Shown here: one piece after another, positions 41,498 to 50,132 of the stretch
Layout of the letters: every line of letters begins with the position of its first letter
Position numbering within the stretch: the first letter of the stretch is position 1
Source: JBAZCO01 sp041654915
Lineage (GTDB): Bacteria; Bacillota; Clostridia; Christensenellales; DTU072
DNA length: 61,817 bases
Direction: 5' to 3'
Assembly: GCA_041654915.1 (NCBI GenBank)
Contig: JBAZCO010000001.1
Span: 1 to 61,817, forward strand
Notes under the pieces: generated by a model
Told to the model about the DNA's origin: nothing
The model's database searches: none
What the model saw: the letters and a program-made list of their open reading frames with translations, nothing else
Made by a program: the position numbers and the translations under genes

Positions 41498-41782
41498 ATG
41501 AAACCTTTGTTAATGAAATGCGGACATACAGCACATGCTGTAAATGAAAAAGGAAAGCCTGCTTGCATAATTTGCAATTGCACGAAAGTAGAAGAAAATA
41601 AGCCGGATCTAACAGACAGAAAAGCAAGGTGTTCATATCATGGACAAACCTTTACGCGTTGCAACGGCCAAACTATAACTTGTCATGGAGAAGCAGATTC
41701 AAGCTATAGGTTGCCATTTTTTGAACATAAGCCGGAAAGCGAATTTGATGCATATTATTGTGGCTGTTGGGGCTGGGATTAA
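41498..41782 (+). CDS. Small Cys-rich protein (94 aa)
   Basis: ATG at 41498 after GGGGAAAG; an upstream start at 41450 would overlap the previous gene without a good site. Cys/His pairs (MKCGH, CIICN, CSYHG, CHGE) suggest zinc binding; ends CGCWGWD. Function unknown. Confidence 0.65.
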   Translation: MKPLLMKCGHTAHAVNEKGKPACIICNCTKVEENKPDLTDRKARCSYHGQTFTRCNGQTITCHGEADSSYRLPFFEHKPESEFDAYYCGCWGWD

Positions 41783-41793
41783 AGGAGTGAAAA

Positions 41794-42321
41794 ATGGAAA
41801 AGATTAAACAAGAAATTGAAAAGCATAAGGCTTGTATTATGGAACTAGAAAAGGAGTTAGAAAAAAGAGAACAAAGGGAGAGGGTGTTTCCACAAGACGG
41901 AGATAATTATTGGTACATCAGCGATTATGGGCAAATAGAATATCAAAGAGATTACATGAGAAGTGGAGGTGGGGATTTTGCCAGGTTTAGGTTGGGTAAT
42001 ACATTTAGAACAGAAGATGACGCTTTGTTTGAACTCGAACGCAGAAAAGTAGAAGCCGAACTGAAAAGGTTTGCGGATAAATATAATGAGGGGACAATGG
42101 ATTGGAGAAATCCCTTTCAAGACAAGTGGTATATAGTATATGACCACGAAAGAGATAACTTTAATTTCTCATATACACAAACGTGGCAAAAGGCAGCCAT
42201 TCACTTTACATCAATAGAGGTTGCCAAGCAAGCTATCGAAGAAATAGGAGAAGAACGCATAAAGAAATATTACTTGGGGGTGGAGCAAAATGGATCAACA
42301 GCTTATACAGTGGTTAGATAG
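41794..42321 (+). CDS. Hypothetical phage protein with DNYWYISDYG motif (175 aa)
   Basis: Coiled N terminus (KIKQEIEKHKACIMELEKEL), then DNYWYISDYGQIEYQRD, GNTFRTEDDALFELERRKVE and DKWYIVYDHERDNF. The order 'GD.YWYI...G...F.T...A..E.ER.K' is found in many Firmicutes phages with no assigned job. AAAGGAG precedes the ATG. Overlaps the next gene. Confidence 0.75.
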   Translation: MEKIKQEIEKHKACIMELEKELEKREQRERVFPQDGDNYWYISDYGQIEYQRDYMRSGGGDFARFRLGNTFRTEDDALFELERRKVEAELKRFADKYNEGTMDWRNPFQDKWYIVYDHERDNFNFSYTQTWQKAAIHFTSIEVAKQAIEEIGEERIKKYYLGVEQNGSTAYTVVR

Positions 42322-42568
42322 ATTAGATATGGTCTTGTGGAAGATTCACGATGAAGTTAAAGAATTAAACGCTAAGGTTGCTAGTTCCAAGCAAACTAAT
42401 TATAAAAAAGCAATGCTAGAGATGACCCCTACAAGACTTGCATTAGATCAGGTTAGGTACAGCAAAGCGGAAGATGCTTGGCTTGGTAACTTTGAAGGCA
42501 GCTATAAAGAATTAGATGATGCTGTAAATGCACAAACTGAATGGCTAAACAAGGAGATAAAGGAATGA
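42290..42568 (+). CDS. Small hypothetical protein (92 aa)
   Basis: Helical acidic protein (LDRLDMVLWKIHDEVKELNA) overlapping the preceding gene by 32 bases. Its stop overlaps the next gene's start. GGGGGTGG precedes the ATG. No family recognised. Confidence 0.65.
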   Translation: MDQQLIQWLDRLDMVLWKIHDEVKELNAKVASSKQTNYKKAMLEMTPTRLALDQVRYSKAEDAWLGNFEGSYKELDDAVNAQTEWLNKEIKE

Positions 42569-43104
42569 AAACAAACAAAATAATATGCTTTGATTTTGAT
42601 GACACAATGGATATAAAGACAGAGCCGTACCCGGCCATAGGTAAAGCAAATACACTTATGATTGATGTGATTAAAACACACATTACAAAAGGCGATACGG
42701 TTATACTTAATACCATGCGTGAGGGCAAAGTCTTGCAAGAAGCCCTTGACTGGCTTAAAGTCCATGGCATTACCCCGCATGCAGTCAATGATAATTGCGA
42801 AAGCCAAAAAAACAAATGGAACAATAACCCACGCAAGATTTCGTGTGACATCAATTACGATGACAAAAACTTTGATTGGGGCAGTGATTACATGAACAAC
42901 AAGCTACAAGAGTTTGTTAAAAAAGAATATATGCTAAAAGAATTAGAAAAATGCGAAAAAGACAGAAAGGTTGAAATAGGAAGCGAAACCTACGGCACAG
43001 GCTATCGCAATGGTTACCATAAAGGGCGTGCCGAACTTATTCGCTATATCTTAGACATGCCGGAAGAACATAGAGCAAAGGAGGCAATAGAAAATGGCAA
43101 TTAA
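42565..43104 (+). CDS. HAD-like phosphatase-type protein (179 aa)
   Basis: The N terminus IICFDFDDTMD is the DxD nucleophile motif of HAD hydrolases, with NTMREG later as the second motif (T/S) and DINYDDKNFDWG as a possible acidic fourth. Substrate unknown: nucleotide 5'-phosphatases and polynucleotide 3'-phosphatases are phage members of this family. The C terminus is a helical extension. ATG 42565 follows AAGGAGATAAAGG. Confidence 0.72.
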   Translation: MKTNKIICFDFDDTMDIKTEPYPAIGKANTLMIDVIKTHITKGDTVILNTMREGKVLQEALDWLKVHGITPHAVNDNCESQKNKWNNNPRKISCDINYDDKNFDWGSDYMNNKLQEFVKKEYMLKELEKCEKDRKVEIGSETYGTGYRNGYHKGRAELIRYILDMPEEHRAKEAIENGN

Positions 43105-43300
43105 CAAAATGATAATCTATAATGATACACCAACAGCGCTGGCAGATGACACAGCAGTTGCATCGGTGCTTGGTGTAATAAAGGAAAAAACAAAAAACAA
43201 TAACCATATCACTCCATACCTGGTTGGCGATGTTGTTGTGACCGTAATCGAGAATAAAAGGTCGACCACATTCAGGGTGGCAAAGGCCGCAAGAAAATAA
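43094..43300 (+). CDS. Small hypothetical protein (68 aa)
   Basis: Starts inside the end of the previous gene. Contains IIYNDTPTALADDTAVASVLG and ends with a basic tail. Function unknown. Confidence 0.65.
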   Translation: MAINKMIIYNDTPTALADDTAVASVLGVIKEKTKNNNHITPYLVGDVVVTVIENKRSTTFRVAKAARK

Positions 43301-43310
43301 CATTACTATA

Positions 43311-43340
43311 TTGACAAGGTTAAAGCAAGTGAGATATAAT
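43311..43340 (+). promoter_or_regulatory. Promoter (TTGACAAGG family)
   Basis: TTGACA 43311-43316, AGGT start of spacer, TATAAT 43335-43340 (18 bases), 20 bases before the ATG at 43361. Confidence 0.75.
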
Positions 43341-43360
43341 ATAGGAACGGGAGGCAATAA

Positions 43361-44227
43361 ATGAACAGTAAAAGCATGGCAAAACATTTGAATAGAAAAT
43401 TGACTGACTGGGTGGACTCGGTTAAAGATGAAAAGGTAGCCAAGGCTATCAAGGAAAATGCGATAATAACGGGCGGTGCGTTAGTATCGCTATTAAATAA
43501 TGATGAGCCGAACGATTATGATGTATACTTTAAGACCTATGAATCGTGTTTAATGGTTGCGAAATATTATGCAGAGCAATGGAATGAAATGTACCCCGAA
43601 AAACCGCATGTAGAGATAAAGACAGAAAATGATAGAATCACAGCCTTTATTGAAAGCGATGGCATAGCAGCAGAAGATAATGAAAACATGATAGATGACG
43701 AAACCGAGCCTAATGCAGAAAAAAAAGAAGCCGAGCAAGAGGAAAGGCCGAAATATAGGCCAAGGTATTTTTCGACCAATGCTATCAGCTTATCCGATAA
43801 AATACAGCTTGTTATAAGATTTTACGGTAGTGTAGATGAAATCCATGAAAACTATGATTTTATACATTGCACCTGTTCTTATGATTTTAAGGAAAACAAG
43901 GTTAATTTGCCGGCAAGGGCATTGGAGGCAATTATAAATAAAGAATTGTATTATACCGGCAGCAAATACCCTTTATGCTCTATTATCCGTACACGAAAAT
44001 TTATATCAAGGGGTTGGTTTATAAACGCAGGGCAATACTTGAAAATGTGTTTGCAGTTGAATGAATTAGACTTAAAGGATATAAAGGTATTCGAGGATCA
44101 GCTTGCAGGTGTAGACAGCTATTATTTCAGCCAGGCAATTACAGCGATAAGGGAAAAGCAAGCAGTAGACCCGACCTTTAAGGTAGACAACACATATTTA
44201 TTTGAACTTATCAATCGTATATTTTAA
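43361..44227 (+). CDS. Nucleotidyltransferase-like protein (288 aa)
   Basis: The N-terminal part contains IITGGALVSLLNNDEPNDYD, a G-G then D-x-D pattern of the polymerase-beta-type nucleotidyltransferase fold. The acidic insert at residues 100-120 (EDNENMIDDETEPN) is unusual. The rest is mixed with LCSIIRTRKFISRGWFINAG. Similar phage proteins are annotated only as nucleotidyltransferases. GGGAGG ribosome site. Confidence 0.65.
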   Translation: MNSKSMAKHLNRKLTDWVDSVKDEKVAKAIKENAIITGGALVSLLNNDEPNDYDVYFKTYESCLMVAKYYAEQWNEMYPEKPHVEIKTENDRITAFIESDGIAAEDNENMIDDETEPNAEKKEAEQEERPKYRPRYFSTNAISLSDKIQLVIRFYGSVDEIHENYDFIHCTCSYDFKENKVNLPARALEAIINKELYYTGSKYPLCSIIRTRKFISRGWFINAGQYLKMCLQLNELDLKDIKVFEDQLAGVDSYYFSQAITAIREKQAVDPTFKVDNTYLFELINRIF

Positions 44228-44297
44228 GAAAGGAGTAAAAAATAAACCATAAGCAAAAACCATATAAACAAACAAATTAAACATTGGAGGAAAAGAA

Positions 44298-44861
44298 ATG
44301 AGCAAAAACAATTATCTGGCACAGCTTAGTGCCGCAAGGACAGGACAACAGCAGAAAAAACCGAACCTAGACAAGGCTATGGCCGACATCAGACAATACT
44401 CAGATTCTCTTAGTGGACTTAAGACCGAGGACTTGAACGAACTTAATGAGTTAATGGACAAGGTAGACGGGCTTGCGGATGTATTTTCAAAGTATGATAA
44501 GCTTTCAGGGAAAATTGAAGCTTTGCAGAAAAACGCAGCTTCCATTGAAGCCTCGCTCGGAGATTTAGCCGAGTTGCAAGATGAAACACAAGTAAATCCG
44601 TTTGAAGGTTACACGGAAGAACAGACCCTTGCTATCAATGTACAGCTTATCAAGGAATTTGAAGCCGAAAGCAGATTATCCAAGGACTTACTCAAGCTAT
44701 CGGAATCACAAATCTTAGAAGAAGAAGTGCCGGAAGAAGTGCCTGCGTTTGAAGGGCTAACAAAAGAGCAAACTGTACAGGTTTATATGCAAGTAATGGA
44801 TGAATTTGAAAATAAGACCGAACTTGCAAATAGGCTTGCATATAATGCGGAGGTGGAATAA
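44298..44861 (+). CDS. Coiled-coil hypothetical protein of the recombination cluster (187 aa)
   Basis: GGAGG before the ATG. A helical, acidic protein (LSGLKTEDLNELNELMDKVDGL) with two copies of an 'FEGxTxEQT' motif. It leads the DUF1351/RecT-like block and ends one base before the next gene. Function unknown; probably an accessory of that block. Confidence 0.65.
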   Translation: MSKNNYLAQLSAARTGQQQKKPNLDKAMADIRQYSDSLSGLKTEDLNELNELMDKVDGLADVFSKYDKLSGKIEALQKNAASIEASLGDLAELQDETQVNPFEGYTEEQTLAINVQLIKEFEAESRLSKDLLKLSESQILEEEVPEEVPAFEGLTKEQTVQVYMQVMDEFENKTELANRLAYNAEVE

Positions 44862-45803
44862 ATGTCGGAAAAGAAAATTATTGAAGCAGAATTTACCGAA
44901 GTAATTGAGCCAGATGCAACCGAAAAAGAAAAAACAGCTAAAGCAAAAGAAGAGGAAAATGTTACGGACTTGATTGTGTTTACGGCTAAAGCCGTACAGC
45001 CGATTAAAGCCGAATATTTGGAATTATCAAGCAGATATGTTGAAATCAGGACAAGGCTGCATGAGTTAGTCGATAGTGTAAAAGATGTAGAGGTTACGGA
45101 AGATTATCTGGACGAAGCAACAAAAATCCAAAGGGAAGTAAATAAACTTTGGAAAGAAATTGAAACCGCAAGAAAAGATTATCATAATTTTGTGGACTCT
45201 GTTTTCTATGATCCGATTGCAGAAAAAATCGAAAAAGAAATCAAACTTGTATTCCAAGAATGGGAAAACACCTTTAAGGCAAGCAAGACCAACATCGAAA
45301 ACGAGCTTTTAGAACAACGTGTAAACAAAACCGCAGATTGGTTTTCAAAGACAGCCGCAGAGCAAGGGCTTGACTGGTTGACACTGCAAGACGCATTACA
45401 ACAAAAAGCGGTCACGGTTACACGCAAGAACAAATCCACGGATATAGTTAAGGCATCAAACGCATTCATAGATAAGGTTAAGTCCGATATCACGGTTTTG
45501 CGTGACGGTTATGGTGATGAAGAAATTGCAGAGTATCGCAAAACCTTTAACGCAGCCACAGCGATAGCTACAGTAAAGGCAAGACAGGCAGAACTTGATG
45601 CTGCAAAGCAAATAACAGTTACCCCTGACGCCCCTTTAGTGCAAGAAGTTGTTCCGGTGGCGGCAGCACAAACACCTAAAATGAATGCAGACGGCAAGAT
45701 GACCCGTGTTTGGGAGTTAACAGGCACAAAAGAACAGCTTGTTGCCTTGGCTAAGACTGCAATGAAGTTAGGCATTGAATACAAGGCATTAGGAGGTAAA
45801 TAA
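44862..45803 (+). CDS. DUF1351-like protein (313 aa)
   Basis: A long charged helical protein (LSSRYVEIRTRLHELVDSVK, then AKQITVTPDAPLV) with the DUF1351 character found beside single-strand annealing proteins in Firmicutes phages. The C-terminal part (RVWELTGTKEQLVALAKTAM) is typical. Probably an accessory of recombination; the exact role is not established. Confidence 0.7.
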   Translation: MSEKKIIEAEFTEVIEPDATEKEKTAKAKEEENVTDLIVFTAKAVQPIKAEYLELSSRYVEIRTRLHELVDSVKDVEVTEDYLDEATKIQREVNKLWKEIETARKDYHNFVDSVFYDPIAEKIEKEIKLVFQEWENTFKASKTNIENELLEQRVNKTADWFSKTAAEQGLDWLTLQDALQQKAVTVTRKNKSTDIVKASNAFIDKVKSDITVLRDGYGDEEIAEYRKTFNAATAIATVKARQAELDAAKQITVTPDAPLVQEVVPVAAAQTPKMNADGKMTRVWELTGTKEQLVALAKTAMKLGIEYKALGGK

Positions 45804-45805
45804 GT

Positions 45806-46696
45806 ATGGCTATTAGGTTTATTAAATTCCCGGAAGTAGAAAACGGCAAGGATCGTACTGCGTTAGAATTTGCCTGGTTAGAAAGGCAACAAGCAGAAGA
45901 ACAAAAAAAGAACCAACAAAACTATATTAACTTTGGCGAGCTGCCTGACGATATTGTAAAGCCTGCTGTTTTGTGGGCATATTACCAAGGGCTATCCGTG
46001 TTACCAAGAGATGGGCATGTATATTTTCAAACCGTAACCATTGAAAACCAAGACGGAGCTATCGAAGTAATCGCATTGCAACCCAAAATCCAATATGCAG
46101 GCGAAATCTATTTAGCGGTGCATGGCGAAAATGCAAGGTATCGTGCAGTTGAAATGCTTATTGACGGCCGAAGATTAGGTGCAGAAAACATGGACAATAT
46201 AGCCTTTGGGCTTAACTCACAGCTAACCGTGCGTGTAGTTGATATGGCAAACAAAGCTCGCTCTATAACACAAACCATTGGTGTTTGCTTTCAGCATGGC
46301 TTAGAGTATTCCCCAACTTTAGGTAAATTCAAAAAGGATCTAAACAAGTTTTGGGCAGGCTATGAAAAATACAGAAAAGGCGACACCTCGCTTTTTAACC
46401 CGTGGTATGCAAATCCTTTGGCTATGAGTGCAAAAACACTTTGGAGAAAAATTGACGGACAAGATAAAATTACAACCTACTCCGAAGAATACTTAGAAGA
46501 AGTAAGGGAAGCAACGGTTACAGGCTTGGCTTTGCCTGAAATAAAAGTAGACTTTGAAACAGGTGAAATATTAGAGTTAGATGCCCCTGTACCCATGATT
46601 ACAGGCGAAGTTGTAGTTGAAGAAGAGGTTGCACCTATTATGATTGAAAGCAGCGAAGTTGTTGCTCCAATCAAAGATGACGAGATAGAAATATGA
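45806..46696 (+). CDS. Putative single-strand annealing protein (RecT-like)
   Basis: A 296-residue protein between DUF1351 and the metallo-beta-lactamase and SSB genes, the standard place of RecT-type annealing proteins. Residues 50-100 (LPDDIVKPAVLWAYYQGLSV and LQPKIQYAGEIYLAV) have the right feel but are diverged. An Asp/Glu-rich C-terminal tail may bind SSB. I call it from context with limited sequence support. No exonuclease partner (RecE or PD-(D/E)XK) is visible. Confidence 0.5.
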   Translation: MAIRFIKFPEVENGKDRTALEFAWLERQQAEEQKKNQQNYINFGELPDDIVKPAVLWAYYQGLSVLPRDGHVYFQTVTIENQDGAIEVIALQPKIQYAGEIYLAVHGENARYRAVEMLIDGRRLGAENMDNIAFGLNSQLTVRVVDMANKARSITQTIGVCFQHGLEYSPTLGKFKKDLNKFWAGYEKYRKGDTSLFNPWYANPLAMSAKTLWRKIDGQDKITTYSEEYLEEVREATVTGLALPEIKVDFETGEILELDAPVPMITGEVVVEEEVAPIMIESSEVVAPIKDDEIEI

Positions 46697-47322
46697 GCAA
46701 CTTGCCAAAAGGATTAGACTATACAATTATAAAAACAGGCAGTTCGGGCAATGCTGTGTTGGTAAACGGTATATTATTTGACTGCGGTATAAGCTGGAAA
46801 ATGCTTGAGCCTTATGCCACGCAGGTTGATGTGGTTTTGACTTCACACAGGCACCAAGATCACATAAGGCACTCAACCTTAAACAAGCTAAAGAGTTTAT
46901 TCCCAAGGGTAGCTATAATCGCACCTAAGGACTTTTACAAGGGCACAGACAAGGCTCAGTATGAATTTGACGCTATATTGCCGCATAACAAGAAACTGCT
47001 GATTAAAGGCAAATATGAGGTCTTATGCACACCCATACCGCACAGCGTGCCTAATGTTGCGTTTGTGGTTAAGTTTCAAAGTGGCAAAACAGTTATGTAT
47101 GCGACTGATACGGTGAGTTTAGACCATTTGCATATCCCAGATCTTGATTTATATTTACTTGAAAGCAATTACAGTGAATTAAGCATAGTTAAGGATCAAA
47201 GGAATGCAATGATCGCGGTTACAACACATTTATCACAAGAGGCAAGTTTTGGTTGGTATTTAAGAAACAAGGGTGAAAACAGTGAATATGTGCCATTGCA
47301 TGCCCACATGGACTTCAAGTAA
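46693..47322 (+). CDS. Metallo-beta-lactamase fold hydrolase (209 aa)
   Basis: Metal-binding motif TSHRHQDHI, a later HSVPNVAF and the residues MYATDTVSL are seen, and a final LHAHMDF. Such YycJ-like MBL-fold proteins accompany RecT genes in phages, acting probably as a nuclease or phosphodiesterase. It overlaps the preceding stop (ATGA). Confidence 0.8.
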   Translation: MSNLPKGLDYTIIKTGSSGNAVLVNGILFDCGISWKMLEPYATQVDVVLTSHRHQDHIRHSTLNKLKSLFPRVAIIAPKDFYKGTDKAQYEFDAILPHNKKLLIKGKYEVLCTPIPHSVPNVAFVVKFQSGKTVMYATDTVSLDHLHIPDLDLYLLESNYSELSIVKDQRNAMIAVTTHLSQEASFGWYLRNKGENSEYVPLHAHMDFK

Positions 47323-47354
47323 AGCATTTATAAACATTAAAAAGGAGAATGAGG

Positions 47355-48137
47355 GTGATAGAAAAAGTAAATCCTGCTCACGTGGACAAAATCGCAGATA
47401 GGATAGCAGGAGCAATAGTAGATTTAGCATATATAACCCATTCTGACCCAAAAATAGCAGTAGAAGTTTTGATAGGGCATGACCATTGTCATGTAATAAT
47501 TGAAACAACCGCTTTAATAGGTTATGCAGCAGTAAGCGACATTGTTAAACGAATAGGCGGCGATGTAGAAGCCGATATAAAGATCTATGAACAAGACAAG
47601 CACCTGCAAGAAAACCAAGATGGAAAGATAAGGTGTGGTGATAACGGTATATTCAAGGGTGTGCCGCTGACAGATGAAGAAAAAGAATTATCACAAATTG
47701 CAAGGGATATTTACAAAAAATGGCCATATGATGGCAAGTATATACTTGACGGCGATCGCTTAATTATATGCCAAAGCAACGCAAAAACCGAAGATATAAG
47801 AAAACTATATCCTGATGCTGTAATCAACCCCTTGGGCGATTGGATAGGCGGAACTGGTGTTGATACAGGTGTTGGCGGAAGAAAATTAGGTAGCGATATG
47901 GCTCAAAGCGTAACTGGTGGAAACATACACTCGAAAGACCTTTCCAAAGCTGATGTATCAGTCAATATCTATGCATTCCTCAAAGCACAGCAAACAGGTG
48001 AAGTTGTAGAATTAAGTTGTGCTATAGGCGATGAATATGTTGACGGCATACCTTATGGTGAAATTGTAGAAATAGCAAGAGAATTTATTAACAGGCTTGG
48101 TGGATTTGAAAAGTTTGCCGAGTGGGGATTGTTTTAA
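47355..48137 (+). CDS. S-adenosylmethionine synthetase-like protein (260 aa)
   Basis: Residues 3-50 read NPAHVDKIADRIAGAIVD and KIAVEVLIGHDHCHVI, the HPDK-type N terminus of AdoMet synthetase with the ATP/methionine-binding region. The C-terminal part GGTGVDTGVGGRKLGSDMAQ matches the late conserved Gly-rich loop and Arg/Lys set. At 260 residues it is shorter than the bacterial enzyme (about 390), lacking the middle domain, as in other phage versions. GTG at 47355 after AAAGGAG is preferred; ATG 47349 is too near. It may supply SAM to the methyltransferases; activity is untested. Confidence 0.8.
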   Translation: MIEKVNPAHVDKIADRIAGAIVDLAYITHSDPKIAVEVLIGHDHCHVIIETTALIGYAAVSDIVKRIGGDVEADIKIYEQDKHLQENQDGKIRCGDNGIFKGVPLTDEEKELSQIARDIYKKWPYDGKYILDGDRLIICQSNAKTEDIRKLYPDAVINPLGDWIGGTGVDTGVGGRKLGSDMAQSVTGGNIHSKDLSKADVSVNIYAFLKAQQTGEVVELSCAIGDEYVDGIPYGEIVEIAREFINRLGGFEKFAEWGLF

Positions 48138-48164
48138 CACAAAAAAAGAAAAGGAGAAAAAATT

Positions 48165-48740
48165 ATGTTTGACAGCAAAAAAGACTATGGCGGGGGTGGG
48201 TATCTCCGCAAAGAAGGGGATTTTTTCTTAAAAATCCTTTCATGGGAATATGATGATGCGTATTTTCCCAAGTATAAGGTTGACGCAGAAGTTGTGTCCG
48301 GGCCGAACGAAGGAGAGTTTGTGCAGGGCACAATCACAAAGCCGACTGAAAAATATATGAACGACAATGATCGTGCCTTAGGCGGTTTTTCTTTCTCGCA
48401 AGTCGGTGCGTATGTAGTCGGTGCCGGAATCACAGACAAAGTAAATGCTTTAGAGAAAATCACGGTCGGTGCCATAGGCAAAATGATTGTCGGTAAAATA
48501 ATAAAGGCACGTGTTCAACTTACAAGGAAAAGTCAACAGGCAAAAGAGGATGGCGAAACAACCGGGCTTTACTATGAAGTAGGCAGAATATATAAATATT
48601 CCGATTGGATTAACGAAGAAGTAAGTTCTTATGAAACTGCAGACCCAGTACCGCCGCCTGATATAGACTACAGCCATGACATGGTTTCACCGTTTGATTT
48701 AGGCAATGATGATGACCACGGTGGTGAGCTTCCATTTTAA
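48165..48740 (+). CDS. SSB-like / DUF669-type single-strand binding protein (191 aa)
   Basis: Starts MFDSKKDYGGGGYLRKEGDF and ends in DDDHGGELPF, an acidic tip with the PF ending used by single-strand binding proteins to recruit partners. The body has beta-barrel character. It follows the SAM-synthetase-like gene and closes the recombination cassette. DUF669-like proteins take this place in many Firmicutes phages. Binding is inferred from the tail. Confidence 0.7.
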   Translation: MFDSKKDYGGGGYLRKEGDFFLKILSWEYDDAYFPKYKVDAEVVSGPNEGEFVQGTITKPTEKYMNDNDRALGGFSFSQVGAYVVGAGITDKVNALEKITVGAIGKMIVGKIIKARVQLTRKSQQAKEDGETTGLYYEVGRIYKYSDWINEEVSSYETADPVPPPDIDYSHDMVSPFDLGNDDDHGGELPF

Positions 48741-48760
48741 TTTAACTTAAACTTACGGCT

Positions 48761-48809
48761 ACCGCTATCACTGATATGAACGATTAACATTAGTGATAGC
48801 GGTTATAAT
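48761..48809 (+). promoter_or_regulatory. Palindromic operator overlapping a -10 box
   Basis: The inverted repeat has arms ACCGCTATCACTGAT (48761-48775) and ATTAGTGATAGCGGT (48789-48803), 14 of 15 pairs, around a 13-base spacer. TATAAT (48804-48809) begins right after the right arm. No T run follows, so a terminator is unlikely. It lies 17 bases before the resolvase-like gene. A dimeric repressor site or an mRNA hairpin is possible. Confidence 0.6.
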
Positions 48810-48825
48810 AAACAAAGGAAAAAAA

Positions 48826-49215
48826 ATGACTTGGCAACAATTTCAACAGTGGGTATGCAAAGAATTATCTGAGCATGGCTTTTGGGCATATGAAACTATA
48901 AACAAACCATCGGGTCAGCCGGTAGATATAATCGCAGCTAAGAATAATGTTACATATATCATTGAATGCAAGGTAACAAAAAGTGATAGATTCCCATTAA
49001 GCCGTGTAGAGGACAACCAAATAATGGCTATAGAAAAATTTAGCAGGTGCGGTAATACACAAAGTTGGTTTGCTTTTTATTTTAGAAAACACCCTGACAG
49101 CGTTTTATTTGTCAGAGCAAACATGATATTAGACTTGATTGACAGTGGAGCAAAAAGCACGACTTATGAAGAGCTGAAAGATATGAGTGAGCTGCTGCTA
49201 GAAAAAGAGCAATAA
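48826..49215 (+). CDS. Holliday-junction-resolvase-like nuclease (129 aa)
   Basis: N-terminal helical part (MTWQQFQQWVCKELSEHGFW), then a PD-(D/E)XK core: SGQPVDIIAAKNNVTYIIECKV with Asp, Glu and Lys, followed by RFPLSRVEDNQIMAIEKF. This is the pattern of RecU/Hjc-type or VRR-type resolvases. ATG 48826 after AAAGGAAA. Cleavage of junctions or branched intermediates in replication is inferred. Confidence 0.75.
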   Translation: MTWQQFQQWVCKELSEHGFWAYETINKPSGQPVDIIAAKNNVTYIIECKVTKSDRFPLSRVEDNQIMAIEKFSRCGNTQSWFAFYFRKHPDSVLFVRANMILDLIDSGAKSTTYEELKDMSELLLEKEQ

Positions 49216-49259
49216 TTGATTGATTGTTTTGAATTGCAGGCAGTCGAAGGAGCAAGTAA

Positions 49260-49640
49260 ATGAGAAAGATTAAATTCAGGGGGAAGACATTAGACGGTAG
49301 ATGGATATACGGCGACCTTTGGCACCGACCTTACGCAAAAGACTGCGTTACCATAGTCAGCTTTATGGAAGATACAGGAACAACAGGAGGTCTTGAGGTA
49401 ATCCCTGAAACCGTTGGACAGTACACTGGCTTAAAAGATAAGAACGGTATTGAGATTTACGAGGGTGATATAGTGCTCTGTAAAATACACGATAAAGAGT
49501 ATATGGGCCTAGTTGAGTATACAAATACATACGGATTTTACTATCTTTCTGGGATGGGACGTTCTGATACTGAGTTATGGGGTTGTAACGAAAAAAAAGT
49601 CATCGGCAACATCTACGAAAACCCTGAACTAATGGTTTAG
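49260..49640 (+). CDS. YopX family protein (126 aa)
   Basis: The N terminus MRKIKFRGKTLDGRWIYGDL, the middle TVGQYTGLKDKNGIEIYEGD and the end GNIYENPEL are the standard YopX features. Function unknown; frequent in Firmicutes phages. AAGGAG precedes the ATG. Confidence 0.85.
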   Translation: MRKIKFRGKTLDGRWIYGDLWHRPYAKDCVTIVSFMEDTGTTGGLEVIPETVGQYTGLKDKNGIEIYEGDIVLCKIHDKEYMGLVEYTNTYGFYYLSGMGRSDTELWGCNEKKVIGNIYENPELMV

Positions 49641-49644
49641 ACTA

Positions 49645-49827
49645 ATGATTGAGGCAGCGGAGATGAAAAAAATAACAGTTAAGCACATAGCGGAAAAATA
49701 TATCTGCGAGACGTGCTCAAAGCTGGAGCAGCTTAAAGATAAAGTCAGGGAAAGCGGCGAAACACAGTGGTGCATGTGCACTTGCAGTCATGCGCAGGCT
49801 TGGCCGGTAAAGGAGGATTGTGAATGA
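49645..49827 (+). CDS. Small Cys-rich protein (60 aa)
   Basis: A four-base gap from YopX. Two Cys pairs (CETCS, then CMCTCSHA) suggest zinc binding. An internal ATG at 49663 after GCGGAG is an alternative start. Function unknown. Confidence 0.55.
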   Translation: MIEAAEMKKITVKHIAEKYICETCSKLEQLKDKVRESGETQWCMCTCSHAQAWPVKEDCE

Positions 49828-49892
49828 TTATTCAACTCGGCACCTGGTATGTGGAGGACGATATGAACAAGGAAAGGGAGATGATAAAATGA
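49824..49892 (+). CDS. Short leader-like ORF (22 aa)
   Basis: ATG after AAAGGAGG; product MIIQLGTWYVEDDMNKEREM and two more residues; the stop overlaps the ATG of the next gene. Probably serves coupling. Confidence 0.35.
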   Translation: MIIQLGTWYVEDDMNKEREMIK

Positions 49893-50104
49893 AACTAAGT
49901 GAATACATCAGCCGCATGAGAGAAATCCAAGAAGATATGTTCGACGGCGGGAAGCCAAGTGTTGAAGAGCTGATAGAACTAAGCCATCCTCAAGGTCTGG
50001 ACTTGCACTTGCTAACCGAGCAAGAGCTAGAAGTGATGATTGTAGGAATTAACAATGGGCTAGACACAATGGAAAAGGCGTATCTATATTTTGATGACGA
50101 GTGA
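49889..50104 (+). CDS. Small protein with MKLSEYISRMREI module (71 aa)
   Basis: ATG 49889 after AAGGGAGA. The first 23 residues (MKLSEYISRMREIQEDMFDG, then GK) recur almost unchanged in the gene at 51027, where a different C-terminal part follows. The remaining residues are acidic, with LLTEQELEVMIVGINNGLD. Unknown; the shared module looks like a docking helix. Confidence 0.6.
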   Translation: MKLSEYISRMREIQEDMFDGGKPSVEELIELSHPQGLDLHLLTEQELEVMIVGINNGLDTMEKAYLYFDDE

Positions 50105-50132
50105 TAATAAACAACGAAGGCGAGATAGAAAA

